Assembly (NCBI RefSeq): GCF_016802725.1
Contig: NC_052677.1
Span: 13,814,329 to 13,878,328, forward strand
Length of the DNA: 64,000 nucleotides
Direction of reading: 5' to 3'
Source of the DNA: Solenopsis invicta
Taxonomy: Eukaryota; Arthropoda; Insecta; Hymenoptera; Formicidae
Both the position numbers and the translations under genes were made by a program. Under the pieces are notes generated by a model, which had not been told where the DNA came from, ran no database searches, and saw only the letters and a program-made list of their open reading frames with translations. Positions 37,401 to 49,595 of the stretch are shown here, piece by piece (position 1 is the first letter of the stretch; the number at the start of each line of letters is the position of its first letter).

Positions 37401-38634
37401 TTTAGAAGAGACGAAGAAAAAGATACCCTGGCATAGTTGCTTCCCTTTCCCGGCTTAATGCGTATATTTGCGGATTCCTCGCGAAAAAAAATCTGCCATA
37501 TTTACGCGTTTAATTTTCTTGAAATATCGTTGCGCAAGGATTGAAAAAGTCAACGACACTGTTTAAATTCCCTTAGTTTAGTAACGATCGTAATTTTGAC
37601 TTCGCCGTTCCGGCGAATGAAATTCGCTGATTCGACGATTTATCGATGTGGGAGCATCGAATAAAATAAGAAGTTGTACCTCTCGCTGGTGAATTGAAGG
37701 AGCTTGAGGCGTGATATCTGATTTTTGTGAGATTGGTGGTCGAGTTACGTGATGTATACGCTACGTTAGACAGTACCGTGAAAGCGTCCGCCTCTCGCGA
37801 TAGAGTGAAATGTAATTGAGCAACGGGGAAAAAGTGTACGCTGCGAGAGAGCGTCTTACCGTTCTAGACCTCTCACAGATATACGAATGATAACGGCATC
37901 GTAGCTCTGATAGAGGAAACGATAGTGACGGGAGAGCTAGCGTTCGCGACGATTCTCAACAATACAGTCAGAGATATATATTTCGAAACGCTATAAGACA
38001 TTGTCTGTTGGGATCAAATTATCGTTGTCGCGATAGATTGCATTTTTAGTTTAGGTTTCATCAAATGAGCATTTTGAGAGCGTGTCGAACTAATCTGTGA
38101 CTCGAATTTTATCCTCCAAAAATATTAATCAATTTCATAGATTAGATTATAGTTCCGTTTACCGAGGTTATCTGTAATCTCATGACCAGTTTAATCAAGA
38201 CATTCCGGCGCGAGTAAATCGCAGGATATTCCGGGAATATCTGGCGCAGGCTCGATAGGGTGTGCACGATGACGTGGTGCTGTGCAGTAGCGAATTCGGT
38301 TGGATGCGGTAGTGCGCACTGGCGCACGTTAAAGGCTGTCGTACACAAATCGACGTAAAGGCACGGCACACAAGCGAGTCGGACCCTCGAGAATCTCAGT
38401 ACAATCTGTCGCATTGTTTCGGAGAATACACGCTCGGCTTTTCGTCAATCGAAGGGTGTTTGTATCGCTCTTTTAAACCCAGATATATTATAGCGTACGA
38501 CAGGCTTTAATCTACAGCAGAGCGCGCCTAGTGCATCCAATCGGATTCGCCGTGAGTAATTTAGCACGTTATCGGACGGCCTTATAAAGTAGCGTCAGAC
38601 GTGTACGAGGAAGCCTACGCGAGAGCGAAGCGAG

Positions 38635-38665
<31 letters not shown>

Positions 38666-39000
38666 AGGATTCTCATGGATTTCGTTTTGCCGAATTCCGC
38701 GGCGAGAAGAAAATCGCGGAAGTGTTACCGACTGAAGAGGCGAACGGCGGCGCCGTGGCAAACGGTCCCTCTCTCTTTCTCTTTGTCTCTGTCTCTCTCT
38801 CTCTCTCTCTCACTCACTCTGGGCTTGGCAAAGCTCCGGAAACTGGATCGAAGCGCCGTTGCACCGACGGAGAGCGTCGACGAGGCGGCGGTGGCAGCGG
38901 TGTCGGCCACCGGCCACACCACTGCACACGTGTATATACATAATTAGACGCAATTAAGAGTCCGCCTTATCTGCACACGACGAGATCTTCTTCTCTTTTT

Positions 39001-39032
<32 letters not shown>

Positions 39033-39764
39033 TACTCTTTAAGCGTGCCGCGCCCGAGATCTCTCGCGGTTTTTCTACTTGCCGTCATGGAGATAAATCC
39101 CACCGACCAATAAACCCCGCGTTTCAGTGGGCCGCGGTAAGTTCTCCTCGGCACAGTGGGTTGCCACGTGCAAAACGACCAAACCGCGTGGATAGAAGCT
39201 CGAAAGTCAATTTTCCAGGAATAAGGATAAGAAAGTAGAATTTACTGGCTGAATATAGGATAGTTTCGTGGCGACGTTATTACCGTTCTCCGCGTACAGT
39301 TAGCGGGTAGTATATAGTAAAATTATCGTAACCGTACCTTTTCTGATCTTCTTTGAGAATTGGTATCGCTTGGAAAATATAAGAAATACCGGAAAAATGT
39401 TCGATGCATTAATACGTAGATGGCTTGGCGCTTCTAGATACGCAGACGCTACCGATAGAAGTGAAGATTTAAAAGGCATGAAAAATCTATTTAATTTTAT
39501 CCAAATCCCTACATTTCACGCTAAGCAAACTCGACAAAAGCAAGAAGTGAGCAAAGTCCACCGCGACGCATTTCGATGCCGAGCTTATCGGTCGCGCTTC
39601 GTTTATCGGTTAAATCCCGTCGACTTCCCGATCGGTGAGAGAGATTATATCTCGATGCCTCCCGCAACCGCACTCGCTAACTTAATCCTTTCGGTCGCTT
39701 CGGTGGACTCTACCTGAGGGACATCTCTCGCGCTTACGGGAGGCAGGTTAATCCGCTTGGACGT
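37400..39764. other. NOL4: Intronic DNA just downstream of coding exon 1
   Basis: Mixed composition. A GA run at about 38638-38665 faces a CT run at 38792-38811, and a second CT run lies at about 39010-39031. An open frame at 39370-39717 on the plus strand has no recognised domain and is not called. Confidence 0.5.
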
Positions 39765-39770
39765 ACTCAC

Positions 39771-40946
39771 CTTGTTGTGCGGCAGCTGCGTGGGCACGTA
39801 GAGCGGCGGATCCAAACCGGGGCTCGTGACGGCGTGACGTCCGATAATCCTGTCGGCTGCTTTCGCGTCGTAGCCTTCCGGCTGGCCGATGTGGAAACCC
39901 TTGCTCTTGACCCAGAAACGGAACTTGCTGTTCTCGGCGCTGTTCACTTCCTCGCCCCGCAAAGTCCTCAAGATACGTCCGTATTTCTTGATGGTGATCG
40001 TCTTGGTCTTGGCGAGATCACCGTACGTCTTGATCACCCACGGCTGATAGGCGTCGTACATAGCGTCGTTTTGAAACTTTCTCGGCGATGGAACGGCAGC
40101 CCCGTCGACGACCCCCTTCGAGCCCTGTCCCTTTTGCACGCCGTACGCGCCGCCATTCATATTCGGCGATGACATTCCTGTATACGACATCGCCATTCCG
40201 CCCTTCGCGTCCACCGCGACGGTGGCGGCGGTACCGCTCGCCGCGTATCCGCCGTTTAACGAGTTCGCGGCGCCGGAAGCGGCCAAGGAACCGCTGGTCA
40301 TGTTGGAGATGTCGAGGTACGAGACGGACGAGTTCTTGCCAAGGTTCGTGGCGTTGCCGACGAAGGTCGCCATGGAGGTCGACATGTAGGGTGGAATCGG
40401 CGTAGGTGGCATGCCGAGACTTCCGGCGCACAGGCTGGCGGCCGTTTGTCCACCCGTCAAGCCCAGCCCGGTCACGGAAGCGTACGACGGCACGTCCGAC
40501 ATGTTCGACGTGGTCGGCCAGCTAGTTGAAAGCACGGAACCATTCGATATATCGCTCGTCGAGGAGGCCGTGCTAGCAGCCATCGAAGTGGACGACGACT
40601 TTGTCTGAGTGGCCGATCTCGAGACGGAAGTTCCACGACTCTTCGAGATCTGGCTGTCGGTTGAGATACTTGTGGTCGTCGAGATGGAGGATGAGGAGGT
40701 GGGACAGGAGGAGCTATTACCCTTTCCTCCACTCGTCGAAGTCCCGCGGGACTTCTTCGCCGGCGGCTCGTCCCGAGTGCCACCGTTCATCGAGTTCAGA
40801 TTGCCGTGGGACGGGCTGTTGTTATTCTCGCTCCTCGAACGCTTGCTCGATGACGACGACGTCGTGGATAGCGATTGGCTCGAGGGAGTCGGCGAGCTGT
40901 TCACCGGTGCTCTGCGACGTAAGCCCATCGTCGTTGCGCTAGCCAT
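39771..40946 (-). CDS. NOL4: NOL4-like protein, coding exon 1 (residues 1-392)
   Basis: First coding exon of a nucleolar protein 4 orthologue. The ATG at 40946-40944 has A at -3 and G at +4. The nearest upstream in-frame codon of note is a TAG at 40968-40970, so this is the first possible ATG. Residues 1-295 are a Ser/Thr/Ala/Gly-rich, probably disordered extension with basic patches at 34-37 (KRSR) and 62-66 (AKKSR). Residues 296-392 match the start of vertebrate NOL4: W-x-x-x-TYGD, then KTKT, KKY, and SKFRFWVKSKGFHIGQP, ending with LYVP. The exon is 1176 bases (392 codons) and ends in AAG followed by a GTGAGT donor at 39770-39765. The open frame continues 41 codons past the donor, but that tail is unlike NOL4. 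Exon GC is high and CpG is frequent. Homology is certain for residues 296-392; the extension is supported only by the open frame and the start context. Confidence 0.9.
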
Positions 40947-41209
40947 ATTGTGCGTATTTACGTGTTGCTACCGGGGTTCTGTTCACCGTTATCCCGCGAT
41001 CGGCACATCGACATTGACCAGCACACTTTTCGAGCACACCAAGATCACACCACAGAGATCATCCACGATCACTCTACGTAACACTACGACGTAGTTTCGT
41101 ACGCGAGATAAGTCACTCGCAGTCTACGCGAGTATTGTCTAAGAAACGCCTCGACGTTCTCCTTCGGGAACGGCGACGACGACGACGACGGCAAGGTGAT
41201 GCTGCGACC
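40947..41209 (-). other. NOL4: 5' UTR part of the ATG exon of the NOL4-like gene
   Basis: The minus strand upstream of the ATG leads to a strong 3' splice site. The tract TCTCTCTTTTGTTTCCAG ends at 41210, and a CTAAT branch-like site lies at 41250-41246. The exon would therefore begin at 41209 and carry 263 bases of untranslated leader, including a short GTC run near 41173-41191. This implies at least one upstream noncoding exon to the right. No transcript evidence is available. Confidence 0.55.
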
Positions 41210-42605
41210 CTGGAAACAAAAGAGAGACGAAATGTGACGAGGAAAATTAGCTATGCGCAATTAAGCGGCGGAAACGTTTAAGCGCGAGGGGCGCCGCTAA
41301 TGGACTACTAGCTGAGGTGGGTGAGACTATCGCCAGTGGGAGAGGTAGATTATAGCTGCTCGGGGATATAATACGCGGCAGAAATTCACTCGGGAAATTG
41401 ACTCCCGTCGCCTTCCACCTTCTGTCCGATAATAGAAGCGTGGCGTCTCGCGCGCGCAATACTCTCGCTATGAAAACTCTCCGTTTTAAGCGATCCGATC
41501 GCTCTCTCTCTCTCTCTCTCTCTTTCTCTCTGTCTCTCTCGCTCCTTCAAGCTTGTATATCGAGGGAACGTAGACCCGTTAACACCCAGAGAGCTCGGTC
41601 GTTTATTTCGAAAGCAACATAAGCAAAAAAATTCACTGAAATAAGTAGGGTTGGTTTTTCATTTTTAACTCGCTTAGGCTCGACTTTCTATTAATACAGA
41701 TTAACTTTAATTTTGATTTAACTTATGTTCTACCTTTAGAATTTCTATTTTATAGAAAGTATTAGATCAATTGCGTTTTGAGCGCTGTCCTCTTTTAAAA
41801 TAAACGTCTCACGTATCTCATGTACTTTTTTATTTTTAACAATTAAGATATCGTTATAAACAATGCAAAAAATAATGAACCTTTCTCAAAGGGGAAGAAT
41901 TTTTATTTCACTTATTTTATAATTACTTTCGCTTGCAGACGTTATTCGCATTTAAGGTAGAAACCTCGCGCTTCTTCGCGGATATCACGTTTCAACTCTA
42001 ACCGCATATGAAGAAATGGGGACTTTTCGCAAGAGCGCCATTAAGGATAGTCAACACGACTCTGGCATAATTAGCCAGCAGCTTACACGACCTAAACACG
42101 GGGAAACCGGTTAGTTGCCGCCACCACCTTCCTTTCGCGCGTGGGCCATTTTTGCGTTCTGCATATATCTGCATGACCAATATAGGGACTAAAATATAGT
42201 GTACCATCACGTGTGTGTCATTCAAAAAGAAAAAAAAACGCCCCAATGCAAAATCGAATGGTTATTGCGCTCAACCTCCCGCAGCGAAAGCTGTGGCGGT
42301 GGGGCCGAAAAATAATGAGATATAACGACCTAAAAATGAAGCCACCCCTCACATGCTTCTCACCCCTAGATACGCGTCCGGCACCCTCGATGTCACGCCC
42401 TTCGCTGAACGTTCTATCTCTCACTGTTCTATTTAGAATCGAAACAAAACTGTGACGCCCGTCTGTGTTCATATCCCGAGTATAAATTTGTGTAGCGAAG
42501 CGGGATGTGTTCGAGATTCTCGCAAGTGTGTATCGAAGTTCACGTATGTACTACGGATAAACGCGGTCGTGCAGTACAATCCGCAATCGCGGCGCGTATC
42601 TAGGA

Positions 42606-42666
42606 ACTAATTCAATAAGCCCGATCGGACTGTTCGTCCACCTTGGGCAGCTCGCTAACGGCCCGA
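42606..42666. repeat. Dispersed repeat, copy A
   Basis: Begins with AATTCAATAAG (42609-42619), then CCGATCGGAC, GTCCA, and ends in TAACGGCC (42656-42663). It shares order and spacing with copies B and C. Confidence 0.65.
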
Positions 42667-43176
42667 GGGCGTCACTTGAAGCCCTCTTGGGTCGCAGAAT
42701 ATCAGGATAATTCTCGAAATACCGGGTGAGACGCCACGACGACGAGTCGTTTCACCGTAGCGGAAAGGTATCAAAATGAAATCTCGCGGAGCGATCGGAA
42801 CAGTCAATTCCGTCGACGCGACTTTGAACTTATATGCTAACGCGTAAATTATTGAAAATCGCAAAAGATATTCAATGAGAAGAACTTATGTCAGATAGCT
42901 GCTTCGATAAGATTCTAAGGATAAGGGAGAAACATGTTAGAGAATCGTATCTTGCACCTCTTGTGTATATAAAAATCATAATCATAAGATAACTATCCGT
43001 GATAAAACGACTAGTTGTTTTAATCTCAATGATACAAATCAAAATATACCTAAATACTCTAGCTTGAATCATTCGATGTGCCTCATCGGGAGAATCATGC
43101 AACGAACTGGCATTGGGACTGACTTCTTATTTTCGTGATTATCGCCCTCGGGAATGTCAATCAGCGAATCGACTAG

Positions 43177-43206
43177 TCGACCGACCGACCGACCGATCGA
43201 CCGACT
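43177..43206. repeat. CCGA tetranucleotide repeat
   Basis: Six or seven CCGA/TCGA units in a row, ending CCGACTGGG. Confidence 0.85.
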
Positions 43207-43275
43207 GGGTTCCCGAGTAAAATGGCAAACCTCTGCGGTTTACGCCAGGCAATCGAGAAACAAGCCCGCTGGCGG

Positions 43276-43350
43276 AAACTAATTCAATGAGGCCGATCGA
43301 AGCGTCTAGCGCGGTGGCTGGCATAATGGCCGGGCCGCGATGTACGCGAT
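43276..43350. repeat. Dispersed repeat, copy B
   Basis: AATTCAATGAGG at 43281, then CCGATCGAAG, GTCTAG, and TAATGGCC at 43324-43331. A CCGA tetramer run (43177-43206) and a GA run (43392-43412) flank it. Confidence 0.7.
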
Positions 43351-43391
43351 TTCCTTCAATTGACAGTGAGCCGGAGAGAGAGTGAGTGAGT

Positions 43392-43412
43392 GAGAGAGAG
43401 AGAGAGAGAGAG
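43392..43412. repeat. GA microsatellite
   Basis: GA run of about 21 bases, preceded by GTGA units. Confidence 0.85.
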
Positions 43413-44329
43413 GGCGAAACGGAAAGCAGGATACGGTCGAAAAGTCATGCTGATATCATCGCCAGATAACCGACGTTGTCCTGTCACAGAGATACGATCG
43501 CGCGAACGTGCGAAAAGGTTTATTTCGAGTGTCGCGATCCCGGAGCGCCTTAATTAACGGCTCGATTAAGCTCCTATTAACTACCGCGGTCGCATTCAAC
43601 CCACGCTACTGGACCACGAGCTCGCAGGCGGAATCAATGGGGAGAGACCAAAGCGGATAAAGCAGCACCGTGAAATACTTGTGCTCTTTATTTTTAGAAG
43701 ACTGTGTTCTCTCAACTGAGATACATAAAACAAGTTCCTCAATTGCGACGTGATATTATTTAATGGAAAGTATCATATTTTACATATAATATTTTTATAA
43801 TATTATAAAAAGTTAGAGATTATCAACGAGGAATATCAACGATACCAAATTGAAAAGGCGATAATCGTCAGAACATTTCGAATCTCAATAAAATCGATAA
43901 TTTCTACCGCAGATATCCGGTAAGTATTAAAATCTTATCCAGATGTATCACATGCAAGTTTGTTTAGGATGGAATTTAGGATTAAGTCTTCGTGACTCTA
44001 GGATCTTGAACGGTCTTCTCTCTCGGAACGCAAAATTTTAACGTGTCAAGAGAAACTTAATAAGCGTCTAAAGCACGAAGTGCACAAATTAAGTTATCTC
44101 GTCGCGTTCCGATTTCGTAAAACACAGTAGTGCGCAAACGCCTCTCTTTCGCTTCAGACAGAAAATTCCCGTCGAGATGAAAGAAAAAAAAAAACTGTGA
44201 GAGTCTGCATTCGCTAGTGGGTGACCCGATTAGGTTAGCGGCGGGACTGCTCTTAGATAACGCGCGACGAACAATCGGGGAGACAAACCCGACAAAGTCG
44301 AGCGGGCGACCGGGGAAGGGGAAGGAGAG

Positions 44330-44405
44330 TAAATTCAATAAGACCGATCGAACCGTCCACGTCCGGCACGGTAGCCCGGTATAATGGCCTCGGCGCGCGA
44401 TATAT
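44330..44405. repeat. Dispersed repeat, copy C
   Basis: AATTCAATAAGA at 44332, then CCGATCGAAC, GTCCAC, CGG, and TAATGGCC at 44382-44389. The distance between the two ends of the motif is 50 bases, against 43 in B and 47 in A. Confidence 0.7.
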
Positions 44406-47400
44406 CCGCGCGCTCCTTTAGGTGGCAGAAACGGGGCCCCGGGACGGCGATATGTCTCGGCTTAGAGCCGCACACAAGTCACGTAGTGGCATGGGACCAC
44501 CACCGAGTATTATAGCGCGTCCCCTGCCGTCCCCCCGATCTCCCTCCCACCCCCTTTACCGCGTCGCTCTATCTCCCTTTCTCTCAGTCTCTCTCTACAT
44601 ATCACTCTCCTTCTCCTGCTTTCTGCATCTCTTTCCTTCTCTCCCTCTCTCTCTCTGTCTCTCTCCCTTCGTGTACATATTACTCGGCGTATAATGTGGG
44701 TGCCACTCGCACACCGAGCGGCCGGGTGTCACGCTACGTGCTTCCTGCCCGTAGGCCATAGTGCGACAAAAGGCCTTATGTCCGCTCGCTCGTGGGACAC
44801 TCGTGATCGCAATGTGTAATCAAGCTCGCATGGCCACTGTATTACCACGTACGCCCACCCGTTGTACGCGTGCATACGCGGCAGTTTCGGTTATCCGTTT
44901 CCCGCGCAGGACACTACCATCCTCCCGCTCCACCTCCTTCTCCACCCCTTCGTCCTTGTCCAACCCGCCGATCAGTTTCGTAACGGCAATGTCTCGCGGC
45001 CACTGATCGGTGAATTCGCGGCCGTTATTTCAACTGGAGAGAACCGAATGTTCTCCTTTTCTTTATATCATAAGTAAAGGTATACACACGCGATACAGGA
45101 AATATTTCTGAAATAAGGTCGCCAAAACTTTGAATGAGAAAAAATCAGACTGTCACAGACACGAATTGGAAACATACTCTTTGTCTCTCTCTTTCTCTGC
45201 CGCAGAATTCTATAGATATATCTAAAAGGCCAAGTAGCTCAATTTTAAAATAGATATTGGTTTTTCTTTCATGTTAAAGAAAGTATTAAAAATGATTTCC
45301 TTTCAACGGGATACGCATCAATGTTTCAAAATTCGAATGTAGATTTACGGACTTTGTCTCGATGTACGAATTCTCCACCGTGTTATAACATCAAATTAAT
45401 TTAGCAGATCATGTCGAATGTTCCGTCTATCGAACAAATAATAACATTTTCAAGTTTGTCAGACATTTTACAAAACTCTGGCACAGACGAAAGATGTTTA
45501 TAACCTCGGGAAAAAAAACGTTTTCCAAATTAAGATTGTATAATTTTTGTTTCACCTGTCGAAATCCGTTTCTGTTTCGGAAACGGAGATCAATATTAAG
45601 GATATCATTGAGAGAGAAAGCATATTTATTCTACTTAATTTATTCGAGGTAGCAAGCAATATTAAGAAACACGTTCGCGCCAAATGTCACTCGTAACAAA
45701 CGGCGACACACTGGTGAAAAGAGAAACATTCGTTTCTTCTCTGGTTAAAAAAAGAGTCCGCTCAAATTAGAAGTGCACGTAATTACCTCTTGAAAAATAT
45801 GTACGTCCATCTCTCAGCTGACGAAACTAAAAAAGAGCGAAGATATTTGCTATTCGGAAAGACACTCGTGCGCATTTATTATTTTACCGGACTGACTAGT
45901 CCGAGACTTTCTACTATCGCAAAACGAGTTGTTCCCTCCGCTGTATTAAAATTTATAAACGAGAATTCGTCACATGCGAATACTTTTGCAGTCGCAACCG
46001 GGAGTACAGGTACTATCAATCCTGACGACGGACGAAGCTACAGGAGTTGAAGCGATGATAGGCGAGGCAATTTACGATCAATATAGACATGTGTTTTCGA
46101 CGCGCGGCCAGTTTACGTAAAACTTTGGGTGAACGTTCGCGGGACAGGATTCTAATAGGCGCATATATGATCAACGAGAGAGATACAAAGTCCCACAAAA
46201 TAGCGCGACCTACGCTAAATGCGCCCCGCCTATAGATGTAATTCGCACGAGGCTCACCAAAAATCCGCTTGTAAAACGGACGCGACGAATTTTATTTTCA
46301 AGTGTCGTAGGATCAGCGTAACGGGATCAACGAGATACAAGCAAATCTGCGCAAGTATCCCGGTCTTGTTGCGCTCGCGTTCACCGTAAGAGCTATGTGA
46401 GAAGCTATATCCGTCCTTAACTACTTTTATCGATCATCCATCAGACTACCGAGACTATCGTGAGATAGTTTGATTAGTTGCTTTACATCCGATCGGGTCA
46501 CTGCCTAAGAAGGATTATAGACAAGAGGTAATGTATCCTTGTTGTTAATCTTATAAGTACGTTGTATACATTCTTCGGTATTTAAATTTTTCGATCTTAT
46601 AATTTCAGGTTTAAACATTTTTTTTTTTTTTTAAATAAACAGCGTGTACTGTAATTAAAAAAAAATAAGTCCGAGAAATTGTTAAATTTTTCGTGTTCAT
46701 TTTGATTATGTTACGTGCATAAGATCAATCATTAATGAGAGGGCTTGCCGCTGAAATGATTCCATCGCAAGAAATGACATTTCACCTGACGCACAGAAGC
46801 GTCAAACAATGGGGCGAAATGCCGCGCATTAACGAACTCTTTAGAAAAGAACCGCGTATATGGGATCAGGATGAACCATCGTCGATAATGATACGTTGCA
46901 GAGGCAACGCATGCGAGTGCTTCGGATTTTCAATCCAACCCCCCCGTGTGCATGTTTTCCAACACCGTCCGCCTACGTCGAATTAAATCGCTGGTGAAAA
47001 GAGAACCACGTTAAACGCAATGATCGCGTGCAATCGAAAGGGCGGCATTCTCATAACACTTCGAAAACCGATAACCGAGACTTCTCTCGGCATTTCGCGA
47101 GGAAGTGATGCCTTTAGACGCGACAAACAACACTCGGCCAAACGTGTTCTTAACGTGGCGACTCCCTCCGTCAGATCAAAATCACATCTGGCAGGAAAAG
47201 TTAGTTTGTTCGGGGAAAAAAAATCACCCGCGAAAGGATTGCATCTACTGCGAAACTGGCGCGCCATTCTCGAAACGGCGCGGCGGCCCGTTAGATCCCG
47301 TCGGAGAAACCGTCGAACGCTCTCCTCGCACGAGTCCCGGAGTGGCAGTAAGTTGAATTCCCAAACGGGCGGGTGTGGCGACCGGCCCGCAACGGGCACC

Positions 47401-48272
47401 GGAACGGACGGACGGACGCCGCTGTCTCTCCTCCGATGTTCCCTCCTCGATGCGAGGGCTGCCTACTTTTCTCTCCGTTCCGCGAAAGAAAATGAGCAAG
47501 ACAGAGAAAACGGACGAGAAAACGGTCGAAACGTAAGTCCGCACTTGGAAAATAATACGGATTACGTCTCCTTGATCCATGTCGCTCGCGTTCATCGATC
47601 GATTGTCGTCGAGACGCGTCAACCTTTTCACAAAGGGATTTTTAGGATCTAGATGTATAAATCGCGATATGATTGAGGCGATTTGAACGAATGTTAGAGA
47701 CGGACGGTATGATCGATGGCTCTCTTTGGAAAAGAAGTTGATGCATTCGCGTGATTCTTCTCGATATTACTCTGGAGGACGATGATAACGCGTATGGAAG
47801 ATCGATTAATAGTTTACATCACTTATTTATACAATATGGTATGTTGCAGAGCCAATCTACTTTGAAACAGTTTCACAAGCGATTTAGCTGTTGCAGCTTA
47901 TCGTCGTGGACCGTCTAACGAAAAATAAATAAAAACGCTGATCGATGTAAATTAAAAAAAAAAAAAGGTGAATCACACTTAGCGCATTCACTGTTATAAG
48001 AAGCGGATTATTCCGCGCGGTCCGTCGGATGATCGACAAAAGCAGCGAAAACCATTTTCCTTTACATTTTTAATCGGATCTTTCACTAATCGCGTTTGAA
48101 TATCAAGAATGAATTTCACGAGAATTCTTTGGCAATGCTTCGTTCACGATTGTTAAAACAATAATTTCCGAGAGACGAGACGCGTGTAAATGATCGAGTA
48201 ACTTTGAAAAAAAAAAACGCAGAAAATCGCACAAACGGTTTGACAATAATAAAAGTAATGATCGGAACTCAC

Positions 48273-48750
48273 TTGAGAATCGTCGTCTTCACACTGTCAC
48301 ATCGAGATCACACGCATGGTCGCTCACGCACTGGCAAAGATCGAAGCGAGATCCGCGCTCGATTCGCGAAGTCGCTTTCGGGACAAAGAGCCCGGATGGA
48401 GATCGGAAAAAGAGAGAGGAAAAAAAACGAGATCTCTTGGCACTGTCACCGATCCGCAACGTTACGCGGCTCTTCCGTGTCCGTCGCGCGCGTCCGCCGA
48501 GTGTGCGAGATCCGTGCCGCGTGTCTGCCCGAAAGTGTCACCTCTCTCTCTATCTTTCTCTCTCTCCCTCTCTCTATCTCTCTCCTCGGACGACTGCGAC
48601 GTGCCGGCGAAGATCCGTGAAAGGAGGAAGAAGATCGCGCGAGATCGTCCTCGCAACCCGGTCTCGCGTGGACGAGCGCCGTCGGACGCTCGGTTGCGGC
48701 CACTCTTCTGTGCTTCGTTTTCCTTTTTTTTTTCTCGGCTCTCGTCTTCC
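48273..48750 (-). other. NOL4: Candidate first (noncoding) exon of the NOL4-like gene
   Basis: On the minus strand the sequence CAA followed by GTGAGT (donor at 48272-48267) is a consensus 5' splice site. It lies 7 kb upstream of the 41210 acceptor. The exon body to its right is purine-rich on the minus strand (GA-rich 48540-48610), as often seen just downstream of a start site. The 5' end is set only by the strand-asymmetry switch near 48.77 kb. This is inference; other first exons are possible. Confidence 0.3.
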
Positions 48751-49562
48751 ACCGGGTAACCACCAGCCCGACGATGTTGACGTCGCGCGGCAACGAGGCG
48801 AGTAAAGGAAGACCACGACGACGACGGCCGGCAGGAGGAAGAGCGGCGGTGGAAGAGTAGAGAGGAAGGCTGCGCGGGGGTGGGGAGGGAGGAGGAGTAG
48901 AAGGCAGTGCGAGTGAGAGAGACAGAATGAGGACAGACGGACAGAACGAGTGAGAGAAACAGAGATGGGACGAGGGAGGAGGGGGAAGAGTGAGAGAGAG
49001 AGAGAGAGAGGATAGCGAAAAGGAAGAATCGGAGCAAGAACGAGCGCCGGCAGACTAGGTTGACTCGGTGGCCGAGCGGTATCTCACCCGCGAAAAGCGT
49101 CCCGCGATCAGGTGACAGCGGGAGTACACACCGGCGTTACTCCCGAGAGCGAGAGGGAGAGGGATCGGGACCGACAGACGAGAGAGGAGTCGAAAACGGA
49201 GAGGTAGGATGGCTGGCTGCGGTGTCGAGACGAGGACAGCCGAATCGGAGCGTGGAGGGAGCGTAGAGTGGCGTGAAGGAGGGATCAGACGGGAGGCTAA
49301 ACGCGTCGGAGAGAGAGGGACAGACAGGACGCGAGAGGCAAGAGGGTGGAGAAACGAGATGGAGAATGAGCCGACGGAGATAGGAGACGGAGAGAGCGAT
49401 AGCCGGTGCTCGTGCGTTCGCCGAGTGTAACTCGACTGGCAGAGGAGGGCGAGGAGGAGAGGCTTCGATGGGACAGAGTGGGATGCGAAGAAACGCCGCG
49501 CGCTACGGACGGAGAGGGAGAAAATTTCAAGAGGGAAAGAGAGGACGACTTGCGTACGTGTA

Positions 49563-49595
49563 TGTGTGTGTGTGTGCGTGTGTGTGTGTGTGTGT
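49563..49595. repeat. TG microsatellite
   Basis: TG run with one GCGTG interruption, about 33 bases, in purine-rich DNA. Confidence 0.9.

Larger units (their letters stand above)
5777..39770 (-). other. NOL4: First coding intron of the NOL4-like gene (about 34 kb)
   Basis: The intron runs from the GTGAGT donor at 39770 to the TTCACAG acceptor ending at 5777. The protein alignment is continuous across it, so no NOL4 exon is expected inside. Its content is described in the entries below: GC-rich islands with strand-skewed simple repeats, AT-rich spacers, hairpins, transposon remnants and a diverged tandem repeat. Large introns of this kind in insects usually hold enhancers and may hold alternative promoters or noncoding RNA genes; none is proven here. 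Confidence 0.85.
41211..48266 (-). other. NOL4: Presumed 5' UTR intron of the NOL4-like gene (about 7 kb)
   Basis: The left border (AG at 41211-41210) is well supported; the right border (donor at 48272-48267) is a candidate only. Content: AT-rich 41600-41960, a CT run at 41500-41523, a three-copy dispersed repeat at 42.6-44.4 kb, CT-rich 44570-44670, AT-rich 45060-45600 and 46500-46720, a moderate-GC block 46900-47650, and poly-A runs. No gene was recognised. Confidence 0.4.
1..48770 (-). other. NOL4: Gene span of the NOL4-like gene (partial, continues past the left edge)
   Basis: This entry ties together the exons listed separately. Reading down the minus strand, the order is: candidate 5' UTR exon (from about 48.75 kb to 48273), ATG-bearing exon (41209-39771), exon 2 (5776-5624), exon 3 (2039 to about 1149), then intron to the edge. 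The coding exons join in phase 0 and give at least 740 residues. Residues 296 to about 470 match the N-terminal domain of vertebrate NOL4 in order and without gaps at the junctions. Vertebrate NOL4 is a nuclear/nucleolar protein of poorly known function, enriched in brain and testis. The C-terminal helical region of NOL4 is not encoded in this window. The span right of 41209 is inference. Confidence 0.75.

Noticed and set aside
39370..39717. 115-residue open frame on the plus strand near the donor of exon 1
   Set aside because: Less repetitive than most, but no recognised domain, no splice sites in context, and it overlaps the antisense of the read-through tail of exon 1.
39645..39770. Read-through of coding exon 1 beyond 39771 to the stop at 39645
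   Set aside because: The 41 extra codons do not match NOL4, whereas splicing at the GTGAGT donor joins exactly to the conserved exon 2.
40609..41094. 161-residue open frame on the plus strand over coding exon 1
   Set aside because: It is the antisense shadow of the Ser-rich coding exon; the minus strand carries the NOL4 homology.
49061..49140. tRNA-like segment with GGTGGCCGAGCGGT
   Set aside because: The D-arm-like string is suggestive, but no TPsiC arm (GTTCGAATCC type) or acceptor stem pairing follows at the right distance.
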